Shown in pieces: positions 28,920-36,759 of a stretch of DNA of 64,000 bases. The position numbers were made by a program, and so were the translations under genes. This DNA comes from Streptomyces sp. NBC_01454 (GTDB lineage: Bacteria > Actinomycetota > Actinomycetes > Streptomycetales > Streptomycetaceae). Where the stretch lies: the NCBI RefSeq assembly GCF_036227565.1, contig NZ_CP109460.1:7006001-7070000 (forward strand), given 5' to 3'. The notes beneath the pieces were generated by a model, which saw only the letters and a list, made by a program, of their open reading frames with translations, was not told where the DNA came from and ran no database searches. How positions within the stretch are numbered: the first letter of the stretch is position 1; each line of letters begins with the position of its first letter.

Positions 28920-29636
28920 TCAGGCGGCACTCCCGCGCGGGGCGGGGGCGGTGCCGCCGAGGTGGGCCGGCATCCACCAGGTGTCGTCGGGGCCCTTGGG
29001 GCGTACGGGATAGGCGCGCTGCGCCGCCTCCAGGAGGTCCTGCACCCGGGCCCGCAGCCGGTCGGTGATCTTCTCCGCCGACTCGGCCGGATCGGCCTCC
29101 ATCGGCTCGCCCACCCGGACCGTTATCGGGAGGTGGTTGCGGCCCAGATCGCGCTTGTGGCCCTTGGTCCACAGCCGCTGGGTGCCCCACAGCGCCACCG
29201 GCAGCAGCGGCACCCCGGCCTCCTGAGCCAGCCGCGCGGCACCCGACTTGAAGGTCTTCAGCGTGAAGGACTCGGAGATCGTCGCCTCGGGGAAGACCCC
29301 GATGATCTCCCCGGCACGCAGCGCCGACAGAGCGTGCTTGTACGCATCCATGCCCTGTGCCCGGTCCACGGGGATGTGCTTCATCGCGCGCATCAGCGGC
29401 CCCGACACCTTGTGCCGGAAGACCGCTTCCTTCGCCATGAAGCGCACCAGCCGCTTGGCCGGCCGCGCCGTCAGACCGGCGAAGACGAAGTCCAGATAGC
29501 CGATGTGATTGCTCACCAGCACCGCCCCGCCGCGGCGGGGAATGTGGTCCGTCCCGGCGATGTCGAATTTCAGATCGAGCGCCTTGAAGAGCGTGCGGGC
29601 GGCGCCGATCACCGGCGGATAGACGAGCTCTGCCAT
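28920..29636 (-). CDS. 1-acyl-sn-glycerol-3-phosphate acyltransferase family (PlsC-like)
   Basis: 238 residues. The catalytic NHxxxxD motif is SNHIGYLD (near residue 43) and the glycerophosphate-binding motif is GVFPEATIS. It acylates lysophospholipids at the membrane. ATG at 29636 yields the standard N-terminus (VYPPVIGAARTLFKAL). No strong ribosome site is visible. It is monocistronic; the 443-bp upstream gap holds a 24-nt tandem repeat. Confidence 0.93.
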   Translation of the reverse strand: MAELVYPPVIGAARTLFKALDLKFDIAGTDHIPRRGGAVLVSNHIGYLDFVFAGLTARPAKRLVRFMAKEAVFRHKVSGPLMRAMKHIPVDRAQGMDAYKHALSALRAGEIIGVFPEATISESFTLKTFKSGAARLAQEAGVPLLPVALWGTQRLWTKGHKRDLGRNHLPITVRVGEPMEADPAESAEKITDRLRARVQDLLEAAQRAYPVRPKGPDDTWWMPAHLGGTAPAPRGSAA

Positions 29637-29859
29637 TGTCCGGAGGACCCCTTTTTCCACGCCTGGGGAGGGTTCTCCCGGCGGAAACCTACGCAGCCGT
29701 AACTGCGGCTTTCGGGAGATCGTGCCCGAAGTCGGCCGTGGCGGCCAGCGTGCCGGCCGTCGCGGCCGGGAGATTCTTGTCACGTGTGAGGGTCGCCGGG
29801 CCGCTGTTCCGTAGTGGCGGAGGGCGGTGCTCACGCCCCGGGGAGCGTTCCGGAGCGCT

Positions 29860-29907
29860 CCCGGGACGGCAGGGCGAGGCGCCCCCGGGACGGCAGGGCG
29901 AGGCGCC
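29860..29907. repeat. Two perfect 24-nt tandem copies
   Basis: A 24-nt unit starting CCCGGGACGGCAGGGCG occurs twice without a gap (29860-29883 and 29884-29907); a partial third copy (CCGGGACGG) follows. GGAGCGCTCC, a 10-bp palindrome, lies just before. The rest of the 29637-30079 gap shows no gene. Confidence 0.7.
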
Positions 29908-30079
29908 CCGGGACGGGCCGCCGGGAATCTTTGCGGTCCCGTGAACGCTGCATCCCCCGACGACAGGGCACGCGTCGCGGGTCGCAGGCGTCCAGGACGG
30001 CGAGCGTCTCGGACGAGGAGACCCGTGCGGCACCTCTGCGGCACATCAAGGACACCAATGCGGCAAGGGGAGGCTGACG

Positions 30080-30421
30080 GTGCGGGAGCCGGACGACCGG
30101 GGCGGACAGGCGCGGCTGGGCGCCGACCGGATCGGCGCGGAGCTGGGGGAGCGGGCCACTCTGCTGCAGTTCTCCAGCGCCTTCTGCCAGCCCTGCCGGG
30201 CCACCCGGCGCACCCTCAGCGAGGTCGCCGCCATGGTCGAGGGGGTCGCCCATGTGGAGATCGACGCGGAGGACCATCTCGCTCTCGTACGGGAGCTGGA
30301 GGTGCTGCGCACCCCGACGGTGCTGGTGCTCGACGCGGCGGGCGCGATCGTGCGCCGGGCCTCCGGCCAGCCCCGCAAGGCCGATGTCATCGCCGCGCTG
30401 GGCGCGGCCGTCCGTGATTGA
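30080..30421 (+). CDS. Thioredoxin-family protein (CQPC)
   Basis: 113 residues. A thioredoxin fold with redox motif Cys36-Gln-Pro-Cys39 in FSSAFCQPCRATRR, a cis-Pro in VLRTPTVLVLD and a Gly near the end. CQPC instead of CGPC suggests a different redox potential or partner. GTG at 30080 follows AAGGGGAGG. It lies just upstream of the leader-peptide/flavin-reductase unit, which suggests a thiol/sulfur theme. Confidence 0.9.
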   Translation: MREPDDRGGQARLGADRIGAELGERATLLQFSSAFCQPCRATRRTLSEVAAMVEGVAHVEIDAEDHLALVRELEVLRTPTVLVLDAAGAIVRRASGQPRKADVIAALGAAVRD

Positions 30422-30443
30422 TCTCCCAGATGCCGGGCGCCCC

Positions 30444-30473
30444 TTGACGCTGTGGGTCACACATCGTCACTCT
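30444..30473 (+). promoter_or_regulatory. Promoter of the leader peptide
   Basis: TTGACG (30444-30449), an 18-nt spacer and CACTCT (30468-30473). The ATG of the leader peptide is 6 nt after the -10, so transcription would begin at or next to the start codon. Confidence 0.55.
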
Positions 30474-30479
30474 GACGTG

Positions 30480-30560
30480 ATGCGGCCAGGATTCCTTCTC
30501 TACGGACGCGCCCACGTCGACCTGCTGCGGACTGCCAGCTCCCGCTGTCCGGGCACGTGA
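30480..30560 (+). CDS. 26-residue putative leader peptide (HVDLLR type)
   Basis: A short frame encodes a peptide with the core HVDLLRTASS followed by Arg-Cys, ending with TGA at 30558-30560. Short actinobacterial leader peptides with an (R)xHVDLxR(V/T)AS...C pattern are known upstream of sulfur-metabolism genes, where a cysteine codon near the end is thought to sense cysteine supply. It is preceded by a leaderless-type promoter and followed 85 nt later by the flavin reductase gene. GTG 30477 is an alternative start. Regulation by cysteine is inferred from this class. Confidence 0.7.
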   Translation: MRPGFLLYGRAHVDLLRTASSRCPGT

Positions 30561-30645
30561 GCAGCGACGACACCTCAGCCGCCGGATGCCGCACGGCGCC
30601 GGCGGTTCTTCCCGGGCACGCACACCACAGCAGAAGGACAACTCC

Positions 30646-31152
30646 ATGACGGCCTCGCCCGGCCTCGGCACGCCCCGTACCGCCTCCCCCGAGCTGCTGC
30701 GCTCGGTCTTCCGGCAGCATGCCGCCGGCGTCGCGGTGATCACCGCGCACGGCTCCCGCCCCGTCGGCTTCACCGCCACCTCCCTCACCTCCGTCGCCGC
30801 CGACCCGCCGCTGCTCTCGTTCGGTATCGGCACCGGCTCCTCCAGCTGGCCCACCGTCTCGGAGGCCGCCCACATCGGCGTCCACATACTCGGCGAGCAC
30901 CAGCAGGAACTGGCCGCCACGTTCGCGCGCAGCGGGGCCGACCGCTTCGGCCCCGCCACCTCGTGGCACACGGGCCCCGAGGGGGTGCCCCTCCTGGACG
31001 GCGTACTGGCCTGGCTGGTGTGCAAGGTCGTGGCGCGGGTGCCGGCCGGTGACCACCGCATCGTGCTCGCCCAGCCCGTCGTCGGCGACCCCGCGGGGCC
31101 CGGCCGTCCGCTGCTCTACCACCAGGGCCGATTCAACGCGCTGCGGGACTGA
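30646..31152 (+). CDS. Flavin reductase-family protein (FMN-binding split barrel)
   Basis: 168 residues. The fold of NAD(P)H:flavin reductases is shown by LLRSVFRQHAAGVAVITAHG, VGFTATSLTSVAADPPLLSFGI and ADRF...LLDGVLAWLVCKV. Such proteins feed reduced FMN to two-component monooxygenases, including those that desulfonate alkanesulfonates. ATG 30646 follows GAAGGA at 8 nt. The leader peptide upstream suggests sulfur-responsive expression, so a sulfur-scavenging role is plausible. No monooxygenase is adjacent. Confidence 0.9.
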   Translation: MTASPGLGTPRTASPELLRSVFRQHAAGVAVITAHGSRPVGFTATSLTSVAADPPLLSFGIGTGSSSWPTVSEAAHIGVHILGEHQQELAATFARSGADRFGPATSWHTGPEGVPLLDGVLAWLVCKVVARVPAGDHRIVLAQPVVGDPAGPGRPLLYHQGRFNALRD

Positions 31153-31364
31153 CGGGTTCCCGTTCCGCCTCTTCGTCGCCCGGTCGGGGTCGTTGGCAAC
31201 GTCACATTTCGACGGCCTTGATTCGGGGCACGAGACTGGGTGTACTGGCGAGTAATATGACGGTCGGCGTGGGGAACCGCTTCCGCCCGGGAGCCGCCCC
31301 CAGTGACGCCTATGCTGCCAGCACAAGGCAGTTCTGAAGAGACGAAGCAGGTAGGAGAGTCGGC

Positions 31365-32150
31365 GTGAGCTTGAGGATCGTTGTCTGTGTGAAGTACGTG
31401 CCCGACGCCACCGGCGACCGGCACTTCGCCGAGGATCTGACCGTCGACCGTGACGATGTGGACGGTCTGCTCTCGGAGCTCGACGAGTACGCCGTCGAGC
31501 AGGCCCTGCAGATCAAGGAAGCCGCGGACGACGCGGAGATCACGGTGTTGACCGTGGGCCCCGAGGACGCCAACGACGCGCTGCGCAAGGCGCTGTCGAT
31601 GGGCGCCGACAAGGCCGTCCACGTCGAGGACGACGACCTGCACGGCACCGACGCGCTCGGCACCTCGCTGGTGCTCGCGAAGGCCATCGAGAAGACCGGC
31701 TACGACCTCGTCGTCTGCGGTATGGCCTCCACCGACGGCACGATGGGTGTGCTGCCCGCGCTCCTCGCCGAGCGGCTGAACATCCCTCAGGTCACCCAGC
31801 TCTCCGAGGTCTCCGTCGCCGACGGCAAGGTCACCGGCCGCCGGGACGGTGACACCGCCAGCGAGCAGCTGGAGGCAGCGCTGCCGGCCGTCGTGTCGGT
31901 CACCGACCAGTCGGGCGAGGCGCGTTACCCCTCCTTCAAGGGCATCATGGCCGCCAAGAAGAAGCCGGTGGAGTCCCTGGACCTGGAGGACCTGGAGATC
32001 GAGGCGGACGAGGTCGGCCTCGAGGGTGCCTGGACCAAGGTCGACGACGCCACCGAGCGTCCGGCCCGCACCGCGGGCACGATCGTCAAGGACGAGGGCG
32101 AGGGCGGCAAGCAGCTCGCCGAGTTCCTCGCGGGCCAGAAGTTCATCTGA
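31365..32150 (+). CDS. etfB: Electron transfer flavoprotein beta subunit
   Basis: 261 residues. With EtfA it forms the AMP/FAD heterodimer that takes electrons from acyl-CoA dehydrogenases and related enzymes. The family signature RIVVCVKYVPDATGD, the VDGLLSELDEYAVEQALQIKE helix and the VVCGMASTDGTMGVLPALLAE motif are intact. GTG 31365 is preceded by AGGAG. The alpha subunit gene follows after 49 bp; the pair is an operon closed by a strong terminator. Confidence 0.96.
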   Translation: MSLRIVVCVKYVPDATGDRHFAEDLTVDRDDVDGLLSELDEYAVEQALQIKEAADDAEITVLTVGPEDANDALRKALSMGADKAVHVEDDDLHGTDALGTSLVLAKAIEKTGYDLVVCGMASTDGTMGVLPALLAERLNIPQVTQLSEVSVADGKVTGRRDGDTASEQLEAALPAVVSVTDQSGEARYPSFKGIMAAKKKPVESLDLEDLEIEADEVGLEGAWTKVDDATERPARTAGTIVKDEGEGGKQLAEFLAGQKFI

Positions 32151-32199
32151 GCCGCAGCCCTTACCCCCGCCCTCATTCTTCCCGCAGGAGAGCAATCCC

Positions 32200-33162
32200 A
32201 TGGCTGAAGTCCTTGTCTACGTCGACCACGTGGACGGCGCCGTCCGCAAGCCCACCCTCGAGCTGCTCACCCTCGCGCGCCGCATCGGCGAGCCGGTAGC
32301 CGTCCACCTCGGTGCCCACGCCGACGAGGCCGCGAAGGTGCTCGCCGAGCACGGCGCGGTCAAGGTGCTGGCCGCCGATGCGCCCGAGTTCGCCGAGTAC
32401 CTCGTCGCCCCCAAGGTCGACGCGCTGCAGGCCGCCTACGACGCGGTCTCCCCGGCCGCCGTGCTGCTGCCGTCCTCCGCGGAGGGCAAGGAGATCGGCG
32501 CCCGCCTCGCGGTCCGCATCGGCTCCGGCATCATCACCGACGCCGTCGACGTCGAGGCCGGCGACGAGGGCCCGGTGGCCACGCAGTCCGTCTTCGCGGC
32601 CTCGTACACCACCAAGTCCCGCATCACCAAGGGCACTCCGGTCATCACCGTCAAGCCCAACTCCGCCGCCCCGGAGGCCGCGCCGGCCGCCGGCACCGTC
32701 GAGCAGCTCGCGGTGACCGTCGCCGACTCCTCCAAGGGCACCAAGATCGTCTCGCGCACGCCGCGTGAGTCGACCGGCCGCCCGGAGCTGACCGAGGCCG
32801 CGATCGTGGTCTCCGGTGGCCGTGGCGTCAATGGCGCGGAGAACTTCCCGGTCATCGAGGCGCTCGCCGACTCGCTCGGTGCGGCCGTCGGCGCCTCGCG
32901 TGCCGCGGTGGACGCCGGCTGGTACCCGCACACCAACCAGGTCGGCCAGACCGGTAAGTCGGTATCGCCGCAGCTGTACATCGCGGCCGGCATCTCCGGT
33001 GCGATCCAGCACCGCGCCGGCATGCAGACCTCGAAGACGATCGTCGCCATCAACAAGGACGAGGAAGCACCGATCTTCGACCTGGTCGACTACGGCGTGG
33101 TCGGCGACCTCTTCGAGGTCGTCCCGGCCCTCACGGACGAGGTCAAGACCCGCAAGGGCTGA
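32200..33162 (+). CDS. etfA: Electron transfer flavoprotein alpha subunit
   Basis: 320 residues. The C-terminal FAD domain is unmistakable: [63 protein letters not shown] and [20 protein letters not shown] end. The N-terminal domain is normal. ATG 32200 follows CAGGAGAG. It is the partner of the preceding gene in fatty-acid and amino-acid oxidation. Confidence 0.97.
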   Translation: MAEVLVYVDHVDGAVRKPTLELLTLARRIGEPVAVHLGAHADEAAKVLAEHGAVKVLAADAPEFAEYLVAPKVDALQAAYDAVSPAAVLLPSSAEGKEIGARLAVRIGSGIITDAVDVEAGDEGPVATQSVFAASYTTKSRITKGTPVITVKPNSAAPEAAPAAGTVEQLAVTVADSSKGTKIVSRTPRESTGRPELTEAAIVVSGGRGVNGAENFPVIEALADSLGAAVGASRAAVDAGWYPHTNQVGQTGKSVSPQLYIAAGISGAIQHRAGMQTSKTIVAINKDEEAPIFDLVDYGVVGDLFEVVPALTDEVKTRKG

Positions 33163-33198
33163 GCCCGCCGCAGTGCGCCGGAGCCCGCTTCGGCGCAC

Positions 33199-33239
33199 GC
33201 ACGAGGCCCCGTACGCGCGATGCGTACGGGGCCTCGTGC
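33199..33239. terminator. Bidirectional terminator between etfA and the DinB gene
   Basis: An 18-bp perfect stem, GCACGAGGCCCCGTACGC with its reverse complement, encloses a 5-nt loop. It lies between two convergent genes. Confidence 0.9.
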
Positions 33240-33262
33240 TGTCGCGGGCCGGGGCGGCGGTC

Positions 33263-33781
33263 TCAGTCGCCCGCCACCCCGTCGATCCGCTCCCGCAGCA
33301 GATCCGCGTGGCCGTTGTGGCGGGCGTACTCCTCGATCAGGTGGACGTAGATCCAGCGCAGATTCAGCGTCTTGCCCCTGACGGGCTCGAAGGTCTCGTC
33401 CAGGCCCCGGTCCGCCACGGCCTTGTCGCAGGCTTCGGTCTCGGCACGGAACGTGGCGAGTTCACTCTCGGCGGCGGCCGGGTCGAGGTCGTCGAAATCG
33501 GCGTCGAGGTTGTCCTCGGTGATGTAGTGGTCCCCGATGTCCTCACCCACGAAGCGCTGGCGGAACCAGGTGCGTTCGACATCGGTCAGATGGCGTACCA
33601 GCCCGAGCAGCGTGAGGGTGGAGGGCGGGCTGCTCGCCTCGGCGAGCTGCTCGGCGGTGAGCCCGGCGCACTTGGTGAGCAGGGTGTCGCGATGGAAGTC
33701 GAGCCAACGCTGGAGCATCTCCCGTTCGCCGGCCGCGGCGGGAAAGTCTCTGCGTTCGATGGAGGGTGCGATCCAGGTCAT
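33263..33781 (-). CDS. DinB-family (DUF664) protein
   Basis: 172 residues of the DinB/YfiT-like four-helix bundle. Metal-binding positions are visible in LVRHLTDVERTWF (His), and IYVHLIEEYARHNGHADLLRERIDG (His in HNGHADL). These proteins are probable thiol-dependent (mycothiol or bacillithiol) transferases. The ATG has CAGAAT 7 nt upstream and no Shine-Dalgarno, which suggests a leaderless transcript. Confidence 0.9.
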   Translation of the reverse strand: MTWIAPSIERRDFPAAAGEREMLQRWLDFHRDTLLTKCAGLTAEQLAEASSPPSTLTLLGLVRHLTDVERTWFRQRFVGEDIGDHYITEDNLDADFDDLDPAAAESELATFRAETEACDKAVADRGLDETFEPVRGKTLNLRWIYVHLIEEYARHNGHADLLRERIDGVAGD

Positions 33782-33900
33782 GCGGTCGATTCTGTCGGGG
33801 CCCGCACCGCCGGGCCACGGTTTTTCGGGCCCGGCCCCGGGCCCGTGGCTGCGTGGTCCCGGGCGAGGGGTGTTGACCCCGCCAAACCGGCACCGATAAC

Positions 33901-33935
33901 TTCGCTATACGGATTGTTGATTCCAATAAGCGGAA
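33901..33935. promoter_or_regulatory. Imperfect inverted repeat, candidate IclR-type operator
   Basis: TTCGCT-atac-GGA on the left and TTCC-aata-AGCGgAA on the right form arms around a 7-nt AT-rich centre, about 42-76 bp before the DUF6986 start. The layout resembles IclR-family operators. No IclR gene is in the window, so the regulator would act in trans. Confidence 0.4.
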
Positions 33936-33976
33936 AAGCGCTCGCATGGCGGGCGGATGCACCGGGAGGGTACCGA

Positions 33977-35287
33977 ATGGGGCAGCAGGAGACCGCGGCG
34001 ACGAGCCTCGCGGACACCGTACGGGAGGGCATCAACGCCGCCCTCGCCGGAGTGGACGCGGATCTGGCGCGGCGCTACCCGGGCGACCCCGGCACCCGGC
34101 AGCCGGTCCACACGGTCTATGTCCCCGGCGATGCCTTCACCGCCGAGACCGTGCGCTCCTGGGGCGACCAGGCGCTCGCCGCCCTCGACGAGCACGCCCC
34201 GGACGCCGGTGCGCTCGCCGCCGTCCTCGGCCTCCCCGACGCGCTCGCCGCCGAGGTCCACGACCGCGTCCGCGCCAAGCTGACCCGCGAGCCGGTCGAG
34301 GATCTGCGCATCGACTTCGAGGACGGCTACGGCCCCCGCCCGGACGCCGAGGAGGACGAGGCCGCGGCCCGCGCCGCCGCCCTGGTCGCCGCCGCGTACC
34401 GTGGGGGCGCCTCCCGGCCGGAGGCCGCGGGAGGGACCGCGGCCCCGTACATGGGCATCCGGATGAAGTGCATGGAGGCCGCCGTCCGCGACCGCGGCAT
34501 CCGCACCCTGGACATCTTCCTCACCGGTCTCATGCGGGCCGGCGGGCTGCCCGACGGCCTGCTGCTGACGCTCCCCAAGGTCACCTACGCCGAGCAGGTC
34601 ACCGCCATGGTCCGGCTGCTGGAGGCGTTCGAGAAGGCGCACGGCCTGGAGAGCGGCCGGATCGGCTTCGAAATCCAGATCGAGACCACCCAGTCGATCC
34701 TGGGGGCCGACGGCCGCGCCACCGTTGCCCGCATGATCGAGGCCGCCGAGGGCCGTGCCACCTCGCTCCACTACGGCACCTTCGACTACAGCGCCTCCTG
34801 CGGGGTCAGCGCGGCCCACCAGTCCCTCGACCACCCGGTGGCCGACCACGCCAAGGCCGTGATGCAGGTCGCCGCCGCGGGCACCGGCGTCCGCCTCTCC
34901 GACGGCTCGACGAACGTCCTGCCGGTCGGCCCGACGGCACGGGTCCACGACGCCTGGCGGCTGCACCACGGCCTGGTCCGCCGCTCCCTGGCCCGCGCCT
35001 ACTACCAGGGCTGGGACATGCACCCCGGCCATCTGCCCACCCGCTACGCGGCGGTCTACGCCTTCTACCGCGAGGGCCTGGAGCAGGCCGCGGCCCGGCT
35101 GGCGGCGTATGTCGCCAAGGCGGGCGGTGAGGTCATGGACGAGCCCGCCACCGCCAAGGCCCTCAGCGGCTATCTGCTGCGCGGCCTGGACTGCGGCGCG
35201 GTGGACCCGGGCGAGGTCGCCCGTCTGACCGGGCTGACCCGCGCCGACCTGGACGCCCTCGCGGGCCGCCCGGTGTCCATGAACTGA
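33977..35287 (+). CDS. DUF6986 family aldolase-like protein (HpcH/HpaI/citrate-lyase-beta fold)
   Basis: 436 residues. The TIM-barrel aldolase fold is shown by LRIDFEDGYGPRPDAEEDEA (metal and phosphate side), YMGIRMKCMEA, LLLTLPKVTYAEQV, IGFEIQIETTQSILG (metal Glu) and LHYGTFDYSASCGV. Relatives act on acyl-CoA or 2-keto acids in purine or glyoxylate metabolism; the reaction is not established. ATG 33977 follows GGGAGGG. It is monocistronic and ended by a hairpin. Confidence 0.88.
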   Translation: MGQQETAATSLADTVREGINAALAGVDADLARRYPGDPGTRQPVHTVYVPGDAFTAETVRSWGDQALAALDEHAPDAGALAAVLGLPDALAAEVHDRVRAKLTREPVEDLRIDFEDGYGPRPDAEEDEAAARAAALVAAAYRGGASRPEAAGGTAAPYMGIRMKCMEAAVRDRGIRTLDIFLTGLMRAGGLPDGLLLTLPKVTYAEQVTAMVRLLEAFEKAHGLESGRIGFEIQIETTQSILGADGRATVARMIEAAEGRATSLHYGTFDYSASCGVSAAHQSLDHPVADHAKAVMQVAAAGTGVRLSDGSTNVLPVGPTARVHDAWRLHHGLVRRSLARAYYQGWDMHPGHLPTRYAAVYAFYREGLEQAAARLAAYVAKAGGEVMDEPATAKALSGYLLRGLDCGAVDPGEVARLTGLTRADLDALAGRPVSMN

Positions 35288-35399
35288 CGGCGCGCCGGCC
35301 TGTCCGGTGCCCTGTGCCGCGCCGTGCGGGCAGCCGGCCGCCGTGACCGCTCACGGGTCCGGCAGGCGCCACGCGTGACGGGTCCCACAGGCACGACGA

Positions 35400-35423
35400 G
35401 GCCCCCGCCGTTCGGCGGGGGCC
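35400..35423. terminator. Bidirectional terminator between DUF6986 and TetR genes
   Basis: GGCCCCCGCC-GTTC-GGCGGGGGCC, a perfect 10-bp stem with a tetraloop, extended outward by CGACG/CGTCG-like bases. It is located between convergent genes. Confidence 0.88.
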
Positions 35424-35432
35424 GTCGCGCTG

Positions 35433-36059
35433 TCAGCCTGTGGCCGGTCCGAGGTCGTCGATATGGGCACGCAGCACCGTGGCGCAGGTCCGGGCGTCCA
35501 GCACGTCGGGCCGCAGGACGGCGGTGAAGGCGAGGCCGTCCAGGAGGGACGTCAGCCGCTCGGTCTCGGTGTCGAGGGCGAGGCCCGGCCGCAGGCCGCC
35601 CGCCGTGTCGAGGCGGGCGAGGATGCGGCGGACGAGGGAACGGGTGGCGGTGGCGGTCTCCCGGGCGAGGTCGTCGAGCGCGGGATGGGTACGGGCGGCC
35701 GTGGAGAAGTCGATGAGGACGGTGACCTCGGCGCGCCGGCTGTCGTCGAGGGGGAGCAGTTCGCAGAGCAGCTCCACCGCGCAGCGGCGGATCCGCGGTG
35801 CGGGCAGCCCGCTCAGATCGCCCAACTCCTCGACGCGGCGCTGGAGTCGGGCGCCGACCCGGTCGAGCATCGACCGCATCGCAAAGCGCATCAGCTCTTC
35901 CTGGCCGGCGAAGTAATGCCGGACCGAACCGATGTTGAGCCGGGCCTCGTCGGCGACGGTGCGCAGGGAGGCGCGTTGGATGCCGTCCCGTACGACGACG
36001 CGGAAGAGGGCGTCGACGACGTCACGGCGCCGGGCTTCTCGGTCGACCTGCTTGGGCAT
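35433..36059 (-). CDS. TetR-family repressor
   Basis: 208 residues. The N-terminal HTH is RRRDVVDALFRVVVRDGIQRASLRTVADEARLNIGSVRHYFAGQEELMRFAM. The C-terminal domain resembles TetR_C_6-type members. It is divergent from two tiny membrane-protein genes with two matching operator palindromes in between, so it almost certainly represses itself and them. The ligand is unknown. Confidence 0.92.
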   Translation of the reverse strand: MPKQVDREARRRDVVDALFRVVVRDGIQRASLRTVADEARLNIGSVRHYFAGQEELMRFAMRSMLDRVGARLQRRVEELGDLSGLPAPRIRRCAVELLCELLPLDDSRRAEVTVLIDFSTAARTHPALDDLARETATATRSLVRRILARLDTAGGLRPGLALDTETERLTSLLDGLAFTAVLRPDVLDARTCATVLRAHIDDLGPATG

Positions 36060-36065
36060 GGGCTC

Positions 36066-36087
36066 TTTGTATCACGGCTGTGATAAA
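36066..36087. promoter_or_regulatory. TetR operator site 1
   Basis: TTTGTATCAC-GGCT-GTGATAaA. It has the same 10-nt left arm as site 2 and a slightly imperfect right arm; its centre is 26 bp from the centre of site 2. It starts 7 bp before the TetR start codon. Confidence 0.75.
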
Positions 36088-36091
36088 TTGT

Positions 36092-36115
36092 TTTGTATCA
36101 CACTTGTGATACAAA
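36092..36115. promoter_or_regulatory. TetR operator site 2
   Basis: TTTGTATCAC-ACTT-GTGATACAAA is a perfect 10-bp inverted repeat with a 4-nt centre, only 16 bp before the small membrane-protein start. It would block that promoter directly. Confidence 0.85.
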
Positions 36116-36131
36116 GAGTGGAGGGATGGTC

Positions 36132-36458
36132 ATGGAGCGGGTTCTGAACCTTCTTCTCATCCGGTTCGGCCTGATCGCGGGCGGTCTGGTGGTGCTGGCC
36201 CTGCTGGTCTTCGCCGTGGCGCTCGCCCTGAAGCGACGGGGGAGGCTCGACGCCGCGCGGCGGTATGCGGCACCCGCCGCGCATGCCGTGAGCCGCTGTC
36301 TCGACGCCCGGGGCGCCGCGCGGGGCCGTGGTGGGGCGTCCCGGGGCGGCGGGTCGGTGGCCGGCGCGGTGGTGCGGGCGGCGGCCCGTCACCTGGACGA
36401 CGGCGGGCGCGGGCAGCCGCGGTGCGAACGGGAGCCGGGGCGGGGGGAGGCCCGATGA
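36132..36458 (+). CDS. Small membrane protein with one TM helix, TetR-controlled
   Basis: 108 residues. One TM helix (about 5-34, LNLLLIRFGLIAGGLVVLALLVFAVALAL) is followed by a long Arg/Gly-rich cytoplasmic tail. ATG 36132 is placed 6 nt after GGAGGG; ATG 36126 directly abuts it. No family is recognised. Its end overlaps the next small gene (ATGA). Confidence 0.7.
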   Translation: MERVLNLLLIRFGLIAGGLVVLALLVFAVALALKRRGRLDAARRYAAPAAHAVSRCLDARGAARGRGGASRGGGSVAGAVVRAAARHLDDGGRGQPRCEREPGRGEAR

Positions 36459-36676
36459 CCGGCGGCGCCCGGCCGGCCGGCGCCGGTCCGGCGGATGGCG
36501 TCCTCGCCCGGGGTGCGGTTTTGAGCGAAGGATCCGACCTCGTCGCTCACCTCGTGGCCGACGCCGCGATCAAGGGGGTCATCGTGCTCGTCGCGCTGAT
36601 CGTGCTCGCGCTCGGGATGGTCCTCCTCTGGAAGAGGGTGGGCCGTGCGGAGCCCCCACGCCGCGACGACCGGTGA
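36455..36676 (+). CDS. Second small membrane protein, coupled to the first
   Basis: 73 residues with one C-terminal TM helix (about 39-59, AIKGVIVLVALIVLALGMVLLW) and a short basic tail. ATG overlaps the stop of the preceding gene and GGGGGGAGG lies just upstream. Not recognised; the pair could form a small membrane complex. Confidence 0.7.
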   Translation: MTGGARPAGAGPADGVLARGAVLSEGSDLVAHLVADAAIKGVIVLVALIVLALGMVLLWKRVGRAEPPRRDDR

Positions 36677-36759
36677 TCACCCGCGCGGAACCTGCCAGGA
36701 GGAGGCCCGGAGGCGCCCGCTGGGGCCGCGGGGCGTCCGGCGCCCGGCCGGTGGGGAGT

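Noticed and set aside
29827..30417. 196-codon frame overlapping the thioredoxin gene
   Set aside because: It crosses the 24-nt repeats and runs out of frame over a clear thioredoxin; composition is a shadow.
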